A stretch of 10,161 nucleotides of DNA, from NCBI GenBank assembly GCA_051655145.1, contig JBOFZK010000018.1, forward strand, positions 1 through 10,161, read 5' to 3'. How positions within the stretch are numbered: position 1 is the stretch's first letter; each line of letters opens with the position of its first letter. The notes beneath the pieces were generated by a model. That model did not search any database. It was not told the origin of the DNA and saw only the letters and a program-made list of their open reading frames with translations. The stretch is from UBA710 sp051655145. Its GTDB lineage: Bacteria > Bacillota_I > Bacilli_A > Mycoplasmatales > Metamycoplasmataceae. The position numbers were made by a program, and so were the translations under genes. Shown piece by piece: positions 1 through 9,500 of this stretch.

Positions 1-2
1 AA

Positions 3-1994
3 ATAGCTCAAAAATTTAGAATTGATAAATTTAGTAATAAATCATTATCAAATTTTTTATTTGATCTTTGTAAAAAAAATATTATAGAAAAAGATAGAGA
101 TCAAAATTACTTCCCATTAGAATTAATTACTACAATAGAATCTAATCTTATAATAACAAGCAAGGGATTTGGATTAATAATTTATGAAGATAAATCATTT
201 TTTATCCATGCCAAATATCTTAAAAATTCTTTAAATAAGGATCTTGTAAATGTAAATTTATATAAATATGGGGCAAATAATTTTAAAGCTTCTATAAATT
301 TTACAATATCTCATTCTATTAAAAAAGTATTTGCTCTTATAACCAAAGAAGAAAACGAAATTAAAGTTAAAGTTATAAATGAAAATATCAAAAAAGAAAT
401 AAAAATTTCTAATTTTAATAATGAATATATTGATTATTTTGTAGAAGCAGAAATTTCTAAAGTTGATGAAGATATTGTTTTTATTGAAATAATTAAAAAA
501 CTTAAAGATAAAAATACTCCATATGCCGATATTGAATTATTAATTTTATCTTCAGGAGTTAAAAAAGAATTTAAATCCAAATTAGATGCTTCCCTCCAAA
601 ACATTCCCGATACTGTTAGTAAATTAGATGAAGGAAGAAAAGATTTAAGAGATAAATTAATAGTTACAATTGATGGAAATGATACAAAAGATTTTGATGA
701 TGCTATTTTAGTTGAAGAAATAGAAGAGGGATATAAATTAGGTGTTTATATTGCCGATGTAGCATATTATATTAAAAACAATGATCCAATTGATATTGAA
801 GCTAGAGAAAGAGGAACATCAATTTATTTAATAGATAAAGTTATTCCAATGCTTCCTGAAAAAATATCTAATGGAATATGTTCATTAAATCCAAATGTTG
901 ATCGTAATGTAATTGCTTTAGAAGTTATTCTTAATAAAAAAGGGATTATTCAAAGTAAAAATATATTTCCAGCATTAATTAATTCTAAATTTAGACTTAC
1001 TTATAACGAAGTAAATGATTATCAAAATAATTGAATAAAAGATGAAAAAGATTTATTTAAAATGCTTTCTAATTCTTTAGATTTAGCAAATATAATTGAT
1101 GAAAACAGACTTAAAAAGGGTTATGTTAATTTAGAAATAGATGAACCAAAAATTATTTTAGATAATAAGGGAGTTACACAAGAGATCAAAATTAGAGAAA
1201 GAGGACTTAGTGAAAAAATGATTGAAATTTTTATGGTTTTAGCTAATGAAGAAGTAGCTAAAACTATTTATAATCTTAAATTACCATCTCTTTATAGAGT
1301 TCATGCTTATCCAAGTGAAGAAAAAATAAATTCTCTTCAAAATATTTTATCTTTTTTAAATATTAATGTTCAACTTCCAAAAGAAGAAAACTGATCTTTA
1401 TTATTTGAAAAAATTAATGATATTTTTAAAATTAAAAATGATGATCTAATGAAAATAAATATTTTAAGAACAATGTCAAAAGCAAAGTATTCTACTACTA
1501 ATATAGGGCATTTTGGTCTAGGACTAGATTATTATACTCATTTTACTTCTCCTATAAGAAGATATCCAGATTTAATTATTCATCGTATTTTAAGAGAATT
1601 AGTAATAAATAAAAATAATTCATTTTTATTAGAAATTAAAAAAACAATTGAATATATAGCAAATCATTCTTCATCAGCTGAAGAAACCGCAGTAATTTTA
1701 GAAAGAAATGTAACTGGAATGAAACTTTCTCAATATTATGAAAATAAAATTGAAGAAAGTTTTGAAGGAACAATTGTAACAATTAAAAAATTTGGTATTT
1801 TTGTAGAACTTAAAAATAAAGCGACCGTTCTTGTAGCAATTGAAAATATTAAAAATGGGCCTTTTTCTATAAGCGAAAACGAAACAAAATTATTTAATGA
1901 TAATAAAGAGTATAAATTAGGGGAAAATGTTTTAGTAAAAATTATCAGTGTTGACTATCTAAATCAAAAAATAGACGGGATATTTAAAAATTAG
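3..1994 (+). CDS. rnr: Ribonuclease R (3'-5' exoribonuclease), 5'-truncated by window edge
   Basis: Processive 3'-5' exoribonuclease for mRNA decay and stable RNA processing in the cytoplasm. The open frame enters from the left edge and gives 663 visible residues; the start is outside, and probably only a few tens of residues are missing. Visible order: winged-helix-like N-terminus (about 1-35), cold-shock/OB region with GFGLIIYEDKSFFIHAKYL (about 57-75), RNB catalytic domain, and C-terminal S1 domain (about 589-662, GTIVTIKKFGIFVEL). The RNB metal-binding motif DGNDTKDFDDA lies at nt 672-704 and carries the family's aspartates. The second signature, HFTSPIRRYPDL, starts near visible residue 513. 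TGA codons at 1032-1034 and 1392-1394 are read as Trp; standard-code translation would break the gene into three pieces. From family knowledge, mollicutes usually rely on RNase R as their main 3' exonuclease. The next gene starts 27 nt downstream on the same strand. Confidence 0.96.
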
Positions 1995-2003
1995 ATTTTA
2001 TTA

Positions 2004-2017
2004 TATAATAATATAAT
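2004..2017 (+). promoter_or_regulatory. Candidate -10 elements (two TATAAT) before the 804-aa protein gene
   Basis: Two TATAAT hexamers (2004-2009 and 2012-2017) sit in the 27-nt gap between rnr and the following ATG at 2022. Initiation from either would give a leaderless or nearly leaderless mRNA, and no purine-rich ribosome-binding site is visible. The base composition makes TATAAT common by chance, and read-through from rnr is an equally good explanation for expression. Confidence 0.3.
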
Positions 2018-2021
2018 AATT

Positions 2022-4436
2022 ATGAAAAAAAATAATACTCAAAAACTTAGAAAAACAGCAAAAATATTTTCGATTTTTTCTATTTCTTTTTTTCTAGTTA
2101 CAATTTCTGTAGTTACTCCTTTTATGTTTTTCTTAAACAAAAAAATAGAGCCTACTTATTCATCAGAATATCAAAAAAATAAAGAACTTGTATCTGATTT
2201 TGTTAATAATTTTAATGTTCCAAATGAAAATAAAAAATTAGTAATTAGTGAGCGTTTTGAAACAGCTTTTAAATTTATAGGTGATGAAAAAACTAAAAAT
2301 AATATGACAGTTTTAGAAGCATATAAAAATAATTTATTTTCTTTTACAAATCCAAGTATTATTGAATTTTATACAAAACAAAGAGGAATTGAAGTAAATT
2401 TCTTTCTTTATAATGCTAATCAAAATATTTTATATGTAACTCCTAATACTTCCGATTCTACAATTCCGAATTTTTATGTTAGTTTTTCATTAGGACAAGG
2501 AGAAAATCAATATTCTAAAATTGTTCCTGTAGGTTCTTCAAGAATATTTGGATTTAAGCAAAGCGAAAACCAAGTAAGAGGTATTGAATTAGTAAATAAA
2601 ATACAAAATTCAAATATAGAAAAAGTAGTTACTACTGCAGATGCTTCTTCTTTTGTTTTAGATAAAAGATTTTATAATGCTTCTAATAATTTAATTAATA
2701 ATACTTTTGCAAAAAAAATTACTAAAGATGATTTAACTCTTAGTCCTTTTTTAGAAAAATATGTAAAAGATTATGGAATAAAATTAAATATAACTAATGT
2801 TTATCAAGACAATTTAAGACCTTCTGATTTAATAGTAAGTTATGAATTCCAAATTGGAGATTATAATTATGATTTATATTGAGATACTTATTCTCAAATT
2901 ACATTAACAGGATTTTTTATAGAAATTGGGGAAGATGATCCTAAAACTAAAGTAAAGAATTTTATTGCTAAAGAAAGTGATATTTTAGAATTAAGTGATT
3001 CATTGATTATTAAAAAAATTGGAAATGATAATTATGAAATAAAAGATAAAACTGTTGAACAAGTAAAAAAAGATAATAGATTAGAATTTAAATTATCATC
3101 TTTATCTAAAAGTAAAGCGTCTTCAGCTGGTGTAGAAATAGCTTATGAAAATATCTCATTTGCTAAACCAGGAAATTCAAATGTTCTTCAATTTGAAGTA
3201 GTTATTTTTGCAGGTAAAAATACTTCATTATATTATGAAGAAAGAATTGTTATTGATTCATCTAATTTAATAGATTTTAAAATTTCAAAACCACAAGAAC
3301 AAGGTGAAAAAATTCAAAATATTTTAAGTTCTGGTTTAAATAATAATATATTATTAATAGAACCTATGATAATTCCAAATTTTATAACTGATATTGGATT
3401 TAATGGAAATGTATCATTTACATTTTTAAATGAATATTATAATAAAATTTTCCTAGAAAACATTAATAAAAATTATGGACAAATTTTTGATAATAATAAC
3501 GGTCTTAAAATCCTTCCAAATGGAGGAATGAATTCATTACCAACTGGAATAAACCAACCACTAGGTTTTAAAGTTACATGAACAAAACCACTAGCTACTG
3601 AGGATCAAACTGGTATTTTAAATGATCTTACAGCAAATAGTTTTTCAATAGGAATTAAAAGTATGGAAATTTCTGGTGATGGAAGTGAAATTGAATTGAA
3701 TTTAGAGGTATATATAGGAGATGTAACTATTGATTCATATAAATTTGAAAGAAGTATAATTTTAAAAAATCCTAATCTTCTTTCTGATATTCAAATATCA
3801 GATAATATAATTGCAGAATTTGAAAAAAGTGTTACATTTGCAAATGTTGGTTTTTCTTATAAATTAGAACAAAATGTATATAACAGTTTACAAGAATTTT
3901 ATAATAATGAATATAAACTAAATGGATTAAATAATATAGTCCTTAATAAACTTAATTTTTTCAATATTCCAACTACAGGACCTAGTTTTGATAAATATGG
4001 AATTCCTTCATTAGTTATAGAGAATTTAGGAGAAGGAGTTATAGAAACTAATACCTTAACTATTATTTGTAGATTAAGATTAAGTTATTGATTATCAAGT
4101 TTACCAATTAATGTTCAATTAAAAATTAATCTTGATGCAAATAATAAAATTACAATATCAAATTTTATTTCAAATACTGCTTTAAATATAATAGCTAAAC
4201 AAGGAATAATCAATGTTTCACAAGCAGATATTAATGTAATGATTTCACCTACCAATGATCAAGCAAAACTTAATGCTTTAAAATTATTATTCGAAGGGGC
4301 TGATTTAACAGTTGCTAATTTAGCTAACTTTGTTGTTGCATTTGATCAAGTTAACAATTTAATTACTTTAACAGCTAATCCAGGATTTAGTTTTCTTTCT
4401 CATTTAAAATTAGAAGCTAAAATAAATAAAATATAA
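2022..4436 (+). CDS. Membrane-anchored surface protein with a C-terminal copy of the 85-aa repeat domain
   Basis: An 804-residue protein I do not recognise. A basic N-terminus (KKNNTQKLRKTAK) is followed by one hydrophobic segment (about 15-38). There is no lipobox Cys, so it is probably signal-anchored with the bulk outside the cell. The body is rich in Asn, Lys, Ile and Ser. It seems to contain degenerate internal repeats ending in a beta-like motif: YEFQIGDYNYDLYW near 274, FEVVIFAGKNTSLYYEE near 391, LEVYIGDVTIDSYKFER near 561, and a weaker one near 680. This loosely recalls lipoprotein-associated repeat domains of mycoplasma surface proteins, which is inference only. Residues 723-804 are one copy of the domain repeated in the 1002-aa minus-strand protein. 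TGA codons at 2880, 3579 and 4089 are read as Trp and join four fragments. ATG 2022 is chosen because the membrane anchor begins there. The gene ends 8 nt from the convergent mtnN. Confidence 0.88.
4188..4433 (+). repeat. Single C-terminal copy of the 85-aa repeat domain
   Basis: Residues 723-804 of the 804-aa protein read IIAKQGIINVSQADI, then LNALKLLFEGADLTVANLANF, then LITLTANPGFSFLS and LEAKINKI. They align block by block with copies 2 and 3 of the minus-strand array (ITAKSGIINVSNKDI, ALSKLFEGVDATNVANV, ANPGFAFVS). The copy ends at the stop codon, at the same place where the array unit ends, which supports this unit boundary. Confidence 0.85.
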
Positions 4437-4444
4437 ATTAATAA

Positions 4445-5092
4445 TTAAACAAATTTTTCTCTTATAAACTTATCTAATTCAATTAAAGCTTTTGCTGAAG
4501 CTAATGAAATATTTTCATTTACTTTTTCAATTTTATTTTCTGTTTGTTCGATAATATCAGAAATTACTTTAATAGTTAAAAAAGGAATATTTTTTTTATG
4601 ACAAATTGCAGCATAAGCATATGTTTCCATATCAAATAAATTTGCCTGGTAATGTTCATTAATCTCATTTACTGTTTTAAGATTACTAATAAAAGAATTC
4701 CCTGAAGATATATTTATTTTATCTTTTATTATAGAATTATAAAAAAAAGATTTTTCCCCAGGAATTACTCCTCTTTGATATCAAGGGGTTATTGCATCAT
4801 GGCAAAATATTTTTTCTGGAATAATTACATCAAATAAATTAAGATTATTTCCACTTGCCCCTACTGCTCCATAATTTAATAAAAAAGTAATATTAAATTT
4901 ATCTATTAATTCTTGAGTAGCAGCAGCTGCATTTACTAAGCCTATTCCACTGTTAACTACAACCATATTTGTATTATCATTTATTTTATAAATAGTAAAT
5001 TTTTCTTTTTGTTCAATTTTAGAAAAATTAATTTGATTAATTTCCTTAGGATCTGCTATTATTAATCCTATATTTTTAACTTCATTTATCAT
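4445..5092 (-). CDS. mtnN: 5'-methylthioadenosine/S-adenosylhomocysteine nucleosidase
   Basis: Cleaves S-adenosylhomocysteine and methylthioadenosine to adenine plus the ribosyl product in the cytosol, removing inhibitory by-products of SAM-dependent reactions. It has 215 residues, close to the family's roughly 230. The family motifs appear in order: IGLIIADPKEI (9-18) with E17 aligned to the catalytic Glu12 of the E. coli enzyme; NYGAVGASGNNLNLFDVIIP, then HDA near 98-100; ISSGNSFIS (128-136); DMETYAYA with E156; and KVISD with D179. The 23-residue spacing between E156 and D179 equals that between E. coli Glu174 and Asp197, so the active site looks intact. TGA at 4781-4783 (residue 104) is Trp. 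The start overlaps the 3' end of nadD by 17 nt, and the ribosome-binding site lies inside nadD, which suggests translational coupling as the last gene of the operon. Confidence 0.93.
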
Positions 5093-6149
5093 ATATTTTT
5101 TGTTGCTCCTTAGTAAATGTAATTCCTTTATTTATATTAAATTCATTTGTAATTTTAACTACCTTTTTGAAGGAATCATCAAAATTTAAAAATGATTTTT
5201 TTCTTATTTCCTGAATACCCTCTCACCTTCTTCCTTTACAAATTTTATCAGCCATAAAAATCATTTTGTCAAAATCATTTAATTCTAAATCCAATGAGGT
5301 ATGTTTTCTTATAGCATTTGCTATTATGTTATTATCATCAGCGCCAAATACTTTCGTTAATAAAACAAAAGCAGTTTCTTGGTGGAGCATATATTTTGGA
5401 ATGTTTTCATTAAAATTATATTTAGCTAAAAATGCTCTTGCTTTTTCTTCTGACCATTGCTTCGTTATATCATGCAAAAGGCCGCCAAAATAAGCATCTT
5501 TAGGATTAATCTTTAAAACCTTAGAAAGTTCAGTTGCAAATAGTGCTGTATTTTTACAATGATTAAATCTTTCCTGAGTTAAAGTGTTTTCTAAAATTTG
5601 TTCTCAATATAAAAAATTATCAAAAATATATTTTCTTACTTTCTTATCAACAAAATAAAAATTACCTCTAATAAAAGATGAAGAAGATATAGGATCAAAA
5701 CTTTTCTCTATTAATAAACAATTATATTTTTTAAAGTTAAGATGTTTTTTTCATTCTCCTCTTTTACAAACAACAATTTTACTATTTTCACTAATATAAT
5801 CAATGTTTTTTCAATCATTTAAATTTTTTAAATTATCATTACCTATTATAAAAAAAAGTTCATCTAAAGGAAATTTATTTTTAAAATATTCTATTGTTTT
5901 ATAGGTATAACTAATTCCTTCTCTTTTAATTTCAAAATCAGAAACCTTCATCTTATCTTTTAAAACTAATTCAATCATTTTAATTCTTTGATCTCCAGCA
6001 ACTAGTTTAAACTTTTTTTTATTTACGTTAATATTAGCCGGAATAAAATATAAACTATCTAAATTTAATTCTTTAATAGCTTCTTCAGCTATTTCTAAAT
6101 GAGCTTTTGTTATTGGATTAAAACTTCCTCCAAATAAACCTATTTTCAC
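5076..6149 (-). CDS. nadD: Nicotinate-nucleotide adenylyltransferase fused to a YqeK-type HD hydrolase domain
   Basis: A 357-residue two-domain protein. The N-terminal nucleotidyltransferase converts nicotinate mononucleotide and ATP to NaAD in NAD synthesis. It starts IGLFGGSFNPITKAHLEIA and has the second nucleotide-binding signature ISSSSFIRG (154-162). The usual (H/T)xGH motif reads TKAH (14-17), keeping the final His but with Ala for Gly. The C-terminal HD domain (about 190-310) has a complete candidate metal site: H197, H226-D227, H256, H283 (RKHTS) and D301 (MADKI), as in YqeK. Separate YqeK proteins are reported to hydrolyse Ap4A, and nadD and yqeK are neighbours in many Firmicutes, so a fusion is sensible. 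The start is GTG at 6147-6149, directly after the upstream TAA, and is fixed by the conserved N-terminus. Five TGA codons encode Trp (residues 113, 133, 182, 309, 356); one Trp is TGG. Confidence 0.93.
5106..5111 (-). promoter_or_regulatory. Ribosome-binding site for mtnN inside nadD
   Basis: The minus strand reads AAGGAG here, the clearest Shine-Dalgarno sequence in the window, 13 nt before the mtnN ATG at 5092. The spacing is a little long, but no closer in-frame ATG exists. It is embedded in the nadD coding sequence. Confidence 0.6.
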
Positions 6150-6515
6150 TTATTCAACTTCTTTCTTATCGAAATATTTATCATAAATAATTCCTGATTG
6201 TGGACCAACTATTAAATCGATTGATTTATCATTAATAAATATTCCAGAAACACCTTTAATTTCTTTTATATTTTCAACATTAATTAATTCTTTATTTTTA
6301 AAAAATATTTTTAATTTAGAATATGTTTTTACAACATTAATAATATTTTCATATCCACCTAATTCTTCAATAATTTTTTCTACATTAATTGTAATTTTTT
6401 CATCTTGGATTAAAGTATCATTTTTTTCAGTTTTTAATCTTTTTCAATATATTCAAATTAAACCAAAAGTTATTACTTGTAAAAAAATAAACATAAATTT
6501 TTGTTTTCAATTCAT
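6150..6515 (-). CDS. Membrane-anchored PTS EIIB-like protein lacking the phosphorylatable cysteine
   Basis: A 121-residue protein with one N-terminal membrane segment (about 5-24, containing FMFIFLQVITFGLIWIYW) and a C-terminal domain (about 43-115) resembling the IIB domain of glucose-family PTS permeases: IIEELGGYENIINV, then IKEIKGVSGIFIND, then IDLIVGPQSG. In EIIB-Glc the stretch after GGKENI contains Cys followed by TRLR. Here it reads KTYSKLK, with Thr64 where the phosphocysteine should be. No permease IIC domain is attached. It is therefore unlikely to relay phosphate like a normal EIIB; a sensing or binding role is possible but unproven. Small EIIB-like proteins are known in other mycoplasmas. 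Three TGA codons encode Trp 3, 21 and 24. The TAA stop abuts the nadD GTG with no gap, so it is probably the first gene of the nadD-mtnN operon. A weak AGAGAG precedes the ATG. Confidence 0.82.
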
Positions 6516-6544
6516 AATCTTCTCTCTTTAATAATTGATTTTTA

Positions 6545-6565
6545 TAATTAATATTATATTAATTA
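6545..6565. repeat. Perfect AT-only palindrome between the repeat gene and the EIIB-like gene
   Basis: Arms TAATTAATAT and ATATTAATTA flank a single central T, in the 66-nt gap between the 1002-aa gene (ends 6582) and the EIIB-like start (6515). With a 1-nt loop, no GC pairs and no U-run it is a poor intrinsic terminator. It also contains the candidate -10 element listed separately. Confidence 0.45.
6553..6558 (-). promoter_or_regulatory. Candidate -10 element for the EIIB-like/nadD/mtnN operon
   Basis: TATAAT on the minus strand, 37 nt before the EIIB-like ATG at 6515, would give a leader of about 30 nt. I see no convincing -35 box, which is common in mollicutes, and AT richness makes chance matches likely. 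Confidence 0.35.
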
Positions 6566-6581
6566 AATAATATAGTATTTT

Positions 6582-9500
6582 TTATTTTCTATTTTTTTTA
6601 TCTGAATTAATTGGTCTATAAAATAAATTATTTTTTTCATAATCAGCAAATCTTGGAACAACTGTAACATTTGTTCCAATATCAGTAGTAATTCCATATT
6701 CATCGACAAAAGCATAACCTGCATTTGCATATAAAGCCATTCTATCTCTTCCAAATGGTGATAATTCTGCTCTAACTAAATCAACATTATTTATATTAAC
6801 TCCATCAAACATTTTACTTAATGAAACAACTCTTAAAGTTGCAGGATTTTTTGAACTAGATACTACATCAACATCTCTTTGTGTAATAGTAACTCTTTCT
6901 GTTTTTCTTGTTATATTAATAATTTTGAAAACTTGGAAATTTGCTTTTACAGAAAAATTATTTATTGAACCGAAAGCATAACCATCATTAGCTCTTAAAG
7001 TTACTTCTGTTTGTGAATTAATGTTAATGAAAAAATTAAATAAATTTCCTTGATTAACTCCATTAAATAATAAAGATAATGCTTGTATTTTGTTTGTATT
7101 ATTAGAAGAAGAAAGATTTGCAAAATCAGTTTCAGTTATTGAAATTTTTCCACTTTTAGCTGTTATATTTAAAATTGTAATTGCTTTAATATTAGCAGTT
7201 AAAGAAGTTGTATTTACTGATCCAAAAGCATATCCAGTATTAGCATTTAAAGTAATTGTTGAATTTGAAGGTCTTGTTATTGTAAATTTAGTTAAATCTG
7301 CCTCAGTTACTCCAGAAAATATTTTATTTAATGCAGCAACTTTTACTGGAGCTGCAGTTGATGCTGAAGTAATTGCATCAACATCACTTTGAAGAATACT
7401 ATGAGTTCCATTTTTTACTGAGATATTTAAAATTGTAGTAATTTTAATATTTGCAGTTAAGGTAGTTGTATTAGAACTAAAAATAAATCCAGGATTAGCT
7501 TCTAATGTAATTAATGTATCAGATGTTTTTTTAGCTGTAACATTATTTACATTTTGTGCATTAACTCCATCGAATAATTTTGATAAAGCAGCTACTTTAA
7601 CAGCGGCTGAAACCGAAGAAGAAGTCATATTAGTAATATCTTCTGGACTAACATTTGCAGTTCCTGATTTAGCTGATATAGTTAAAACTGAAGTAATTTT
7701 AATGTTTGCAGTTACAGAAGTAGCATTTTCAAAAATATAACCATTTTTAGTGTTTAATGTAATTACTGTATCAGAAGTTTTAGTAACTGTTATATTACCT
7801 ACATTCCCTTCAGTTATTCCATCAAATAATATAGATAAAGCATTTACTCTATCTCTTAATGAATTTGTTGTTGAAATCATATCATCAACATTTTTTTGAC
7901 TAACATTAATAGCTGATGTTGATTTTGGAAAAATAGATAAAACTGTAGAAATTTCAATATTTGCATTTATAGAAGTAATATCAATTGATCCAAAAGCGAA
8001 TCCTGTATTAGCATTTAAAGTAATTACTGTATCAGAAGTTCTTACAGCTATAACATTAACTACATTAGTTGCATCAAGACCATCAAATAATTTAGATAAA
8101 GCAGCTAATCTAGCTGGATGATTTGACAATGAAGTCATATCTAAAATATCTTTTGAAGTGATTTTGTGTGTTCCAACTTTTGCTTTTACATTTAAAATTG
8201 TAGTAATTATTATATCTGCTTTTATTGAAGTTATTACTGAAGAAACAAAAGCAAAACCTTGATTAGCTTTTAAAGTAATTGCGTTAGTGGTTTTTTCTAC
8301 TACAAAATTATTAACATTTCCTTCAGTTACTCCTGTAAATACTTTAGATAAAGCAGTTACCTTTATTTTAGGATCATTTGAAGTCATTAAATCAACATCT
8401 GCTTGAAGAACATTAGTTGTTCCTCTATTAGGAACTATATTTAAAATTGTAATAATTCTAATATCTGAAGATATTGAAGGCTCTGTTGCGGCACCAAAAG
8501 CATAACCTGTTTTAGCTTTTAAAGTAATTACTGTATCTGATGTTTGTTCTACTGTAAAATTAGGAAGATTGGCCGGAGTTACTCCATCAAATAATTTAGA
8601 TAAAGCAGCAATTCTTTCTCCTGTAGAATTAGTAGTTGAAAGCATTGCTTGAATATCAGCTTGAGTAATAGTTGTTGTTACTGATTTTGATGATATATTT
8701 ATAATTGAAACAATATTAATATTGGCTGTTAAAAAACTTACTCCTGTAGAACCGAAAACATAACCATTTTTTCCTTTTAAAGTGATTACTGTATTTGAAA
8801 TTTCTTCCGCTTCAACATTAGCGACATTTGTAGCATCAACTCCTTCAAATAATTTCGATAAAGCAGTGATTTTTTCTGGCGAATTTTGTACTAAAAGCAT
8901 ATCTACAATATCTTTATTAGAAACATTTATAATTCCTGATTTTGCTGTTATATTTAATATTTGTACAACTCTAACATTAGCACTTATAAAATTTGCACCA
9001 CCAGAAACAAAAGCAAATCCTGGATTAGCTTTTAATGTAATTTCTGTATCAGAAACTATTTCTATTGTACAATTAATAATATTTTGTTCAGTGACTCCAT
9101 CAAATGCTTTAGATAAAGAAGCAACTTTTGCTTTAATATCATTTGAATTTATTGCATCAAAATCAGCTTGAATAATATCATTAATACCTGGTTTTGCTGT
9201 TATATCTATAATTTGTACGATATTATAATTAGCAGTTATTGTTTTTACTTCTTCAGAATTAAAAAAATAATCTTGATTAGCAACTAAAGCAATTGATTCA
9301 TTTAAAACATTTTCTACTGAAAAATTATTTATATTTTCTTTAGTTACTCCTTTAAATAATTTAGATAAAGCTGTAACTCTATTATTAACTGGTTCTGTTG
9401 TAGATATCATTGTATCAATATCTTCTTTAGAAGTATTAATAATTCCAGAATAAGGTTCTACTTTTAAATTTTTACTTGTTAGAGGATTTCTTAACGAAAT

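Noticed and set aside
849..1994. rnr as several broken gene fragments (pseudogene)
   Set aside because: The breaks are TGA codons in one continuous frame; with UGA as Trp the RNase R domains join without any frameshift. The same holds for the other fragmented frames.
5266..5493. Plus-strand open frame of 75 codons
   Set aside because: Antisense to the HD domain of the NadD fusion, whose metal-binding residues identify the minus strand as coding.
6545..6565. Intrinsic terminator for the 1002-aa gene
   Set aside because: The stem is all A-T with a 1-nt loop and no U-run follows on the minus strand.
6563..6754. Minus-strand open frame of 63 codons
   Set aside because: Overlaps the C-terminus of the 1002-aa protein in another frame, and its low-complexity Met/Leu-rich translation has no signature.
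7090..7392. Plus-strand open frame of 100 codons
   Set aside because: It is antisense to the repeat array and arises because repeat units of biased composition leave the opposite frame open; it has no family signature.
8782..9171. Plus-strand open frame of 129 codons
   Set aside because: Also antisense to the array, spanning parts of units 2 and 3; a shadow of the conserved repeat coding pattern.
6651..9461. CRISPR array or other short-repeat non-coding array
   Set aside because: The period is about 255 nt, always a multiple of three, with amino-acid-level conservation in one frame; it is a coding repeat.
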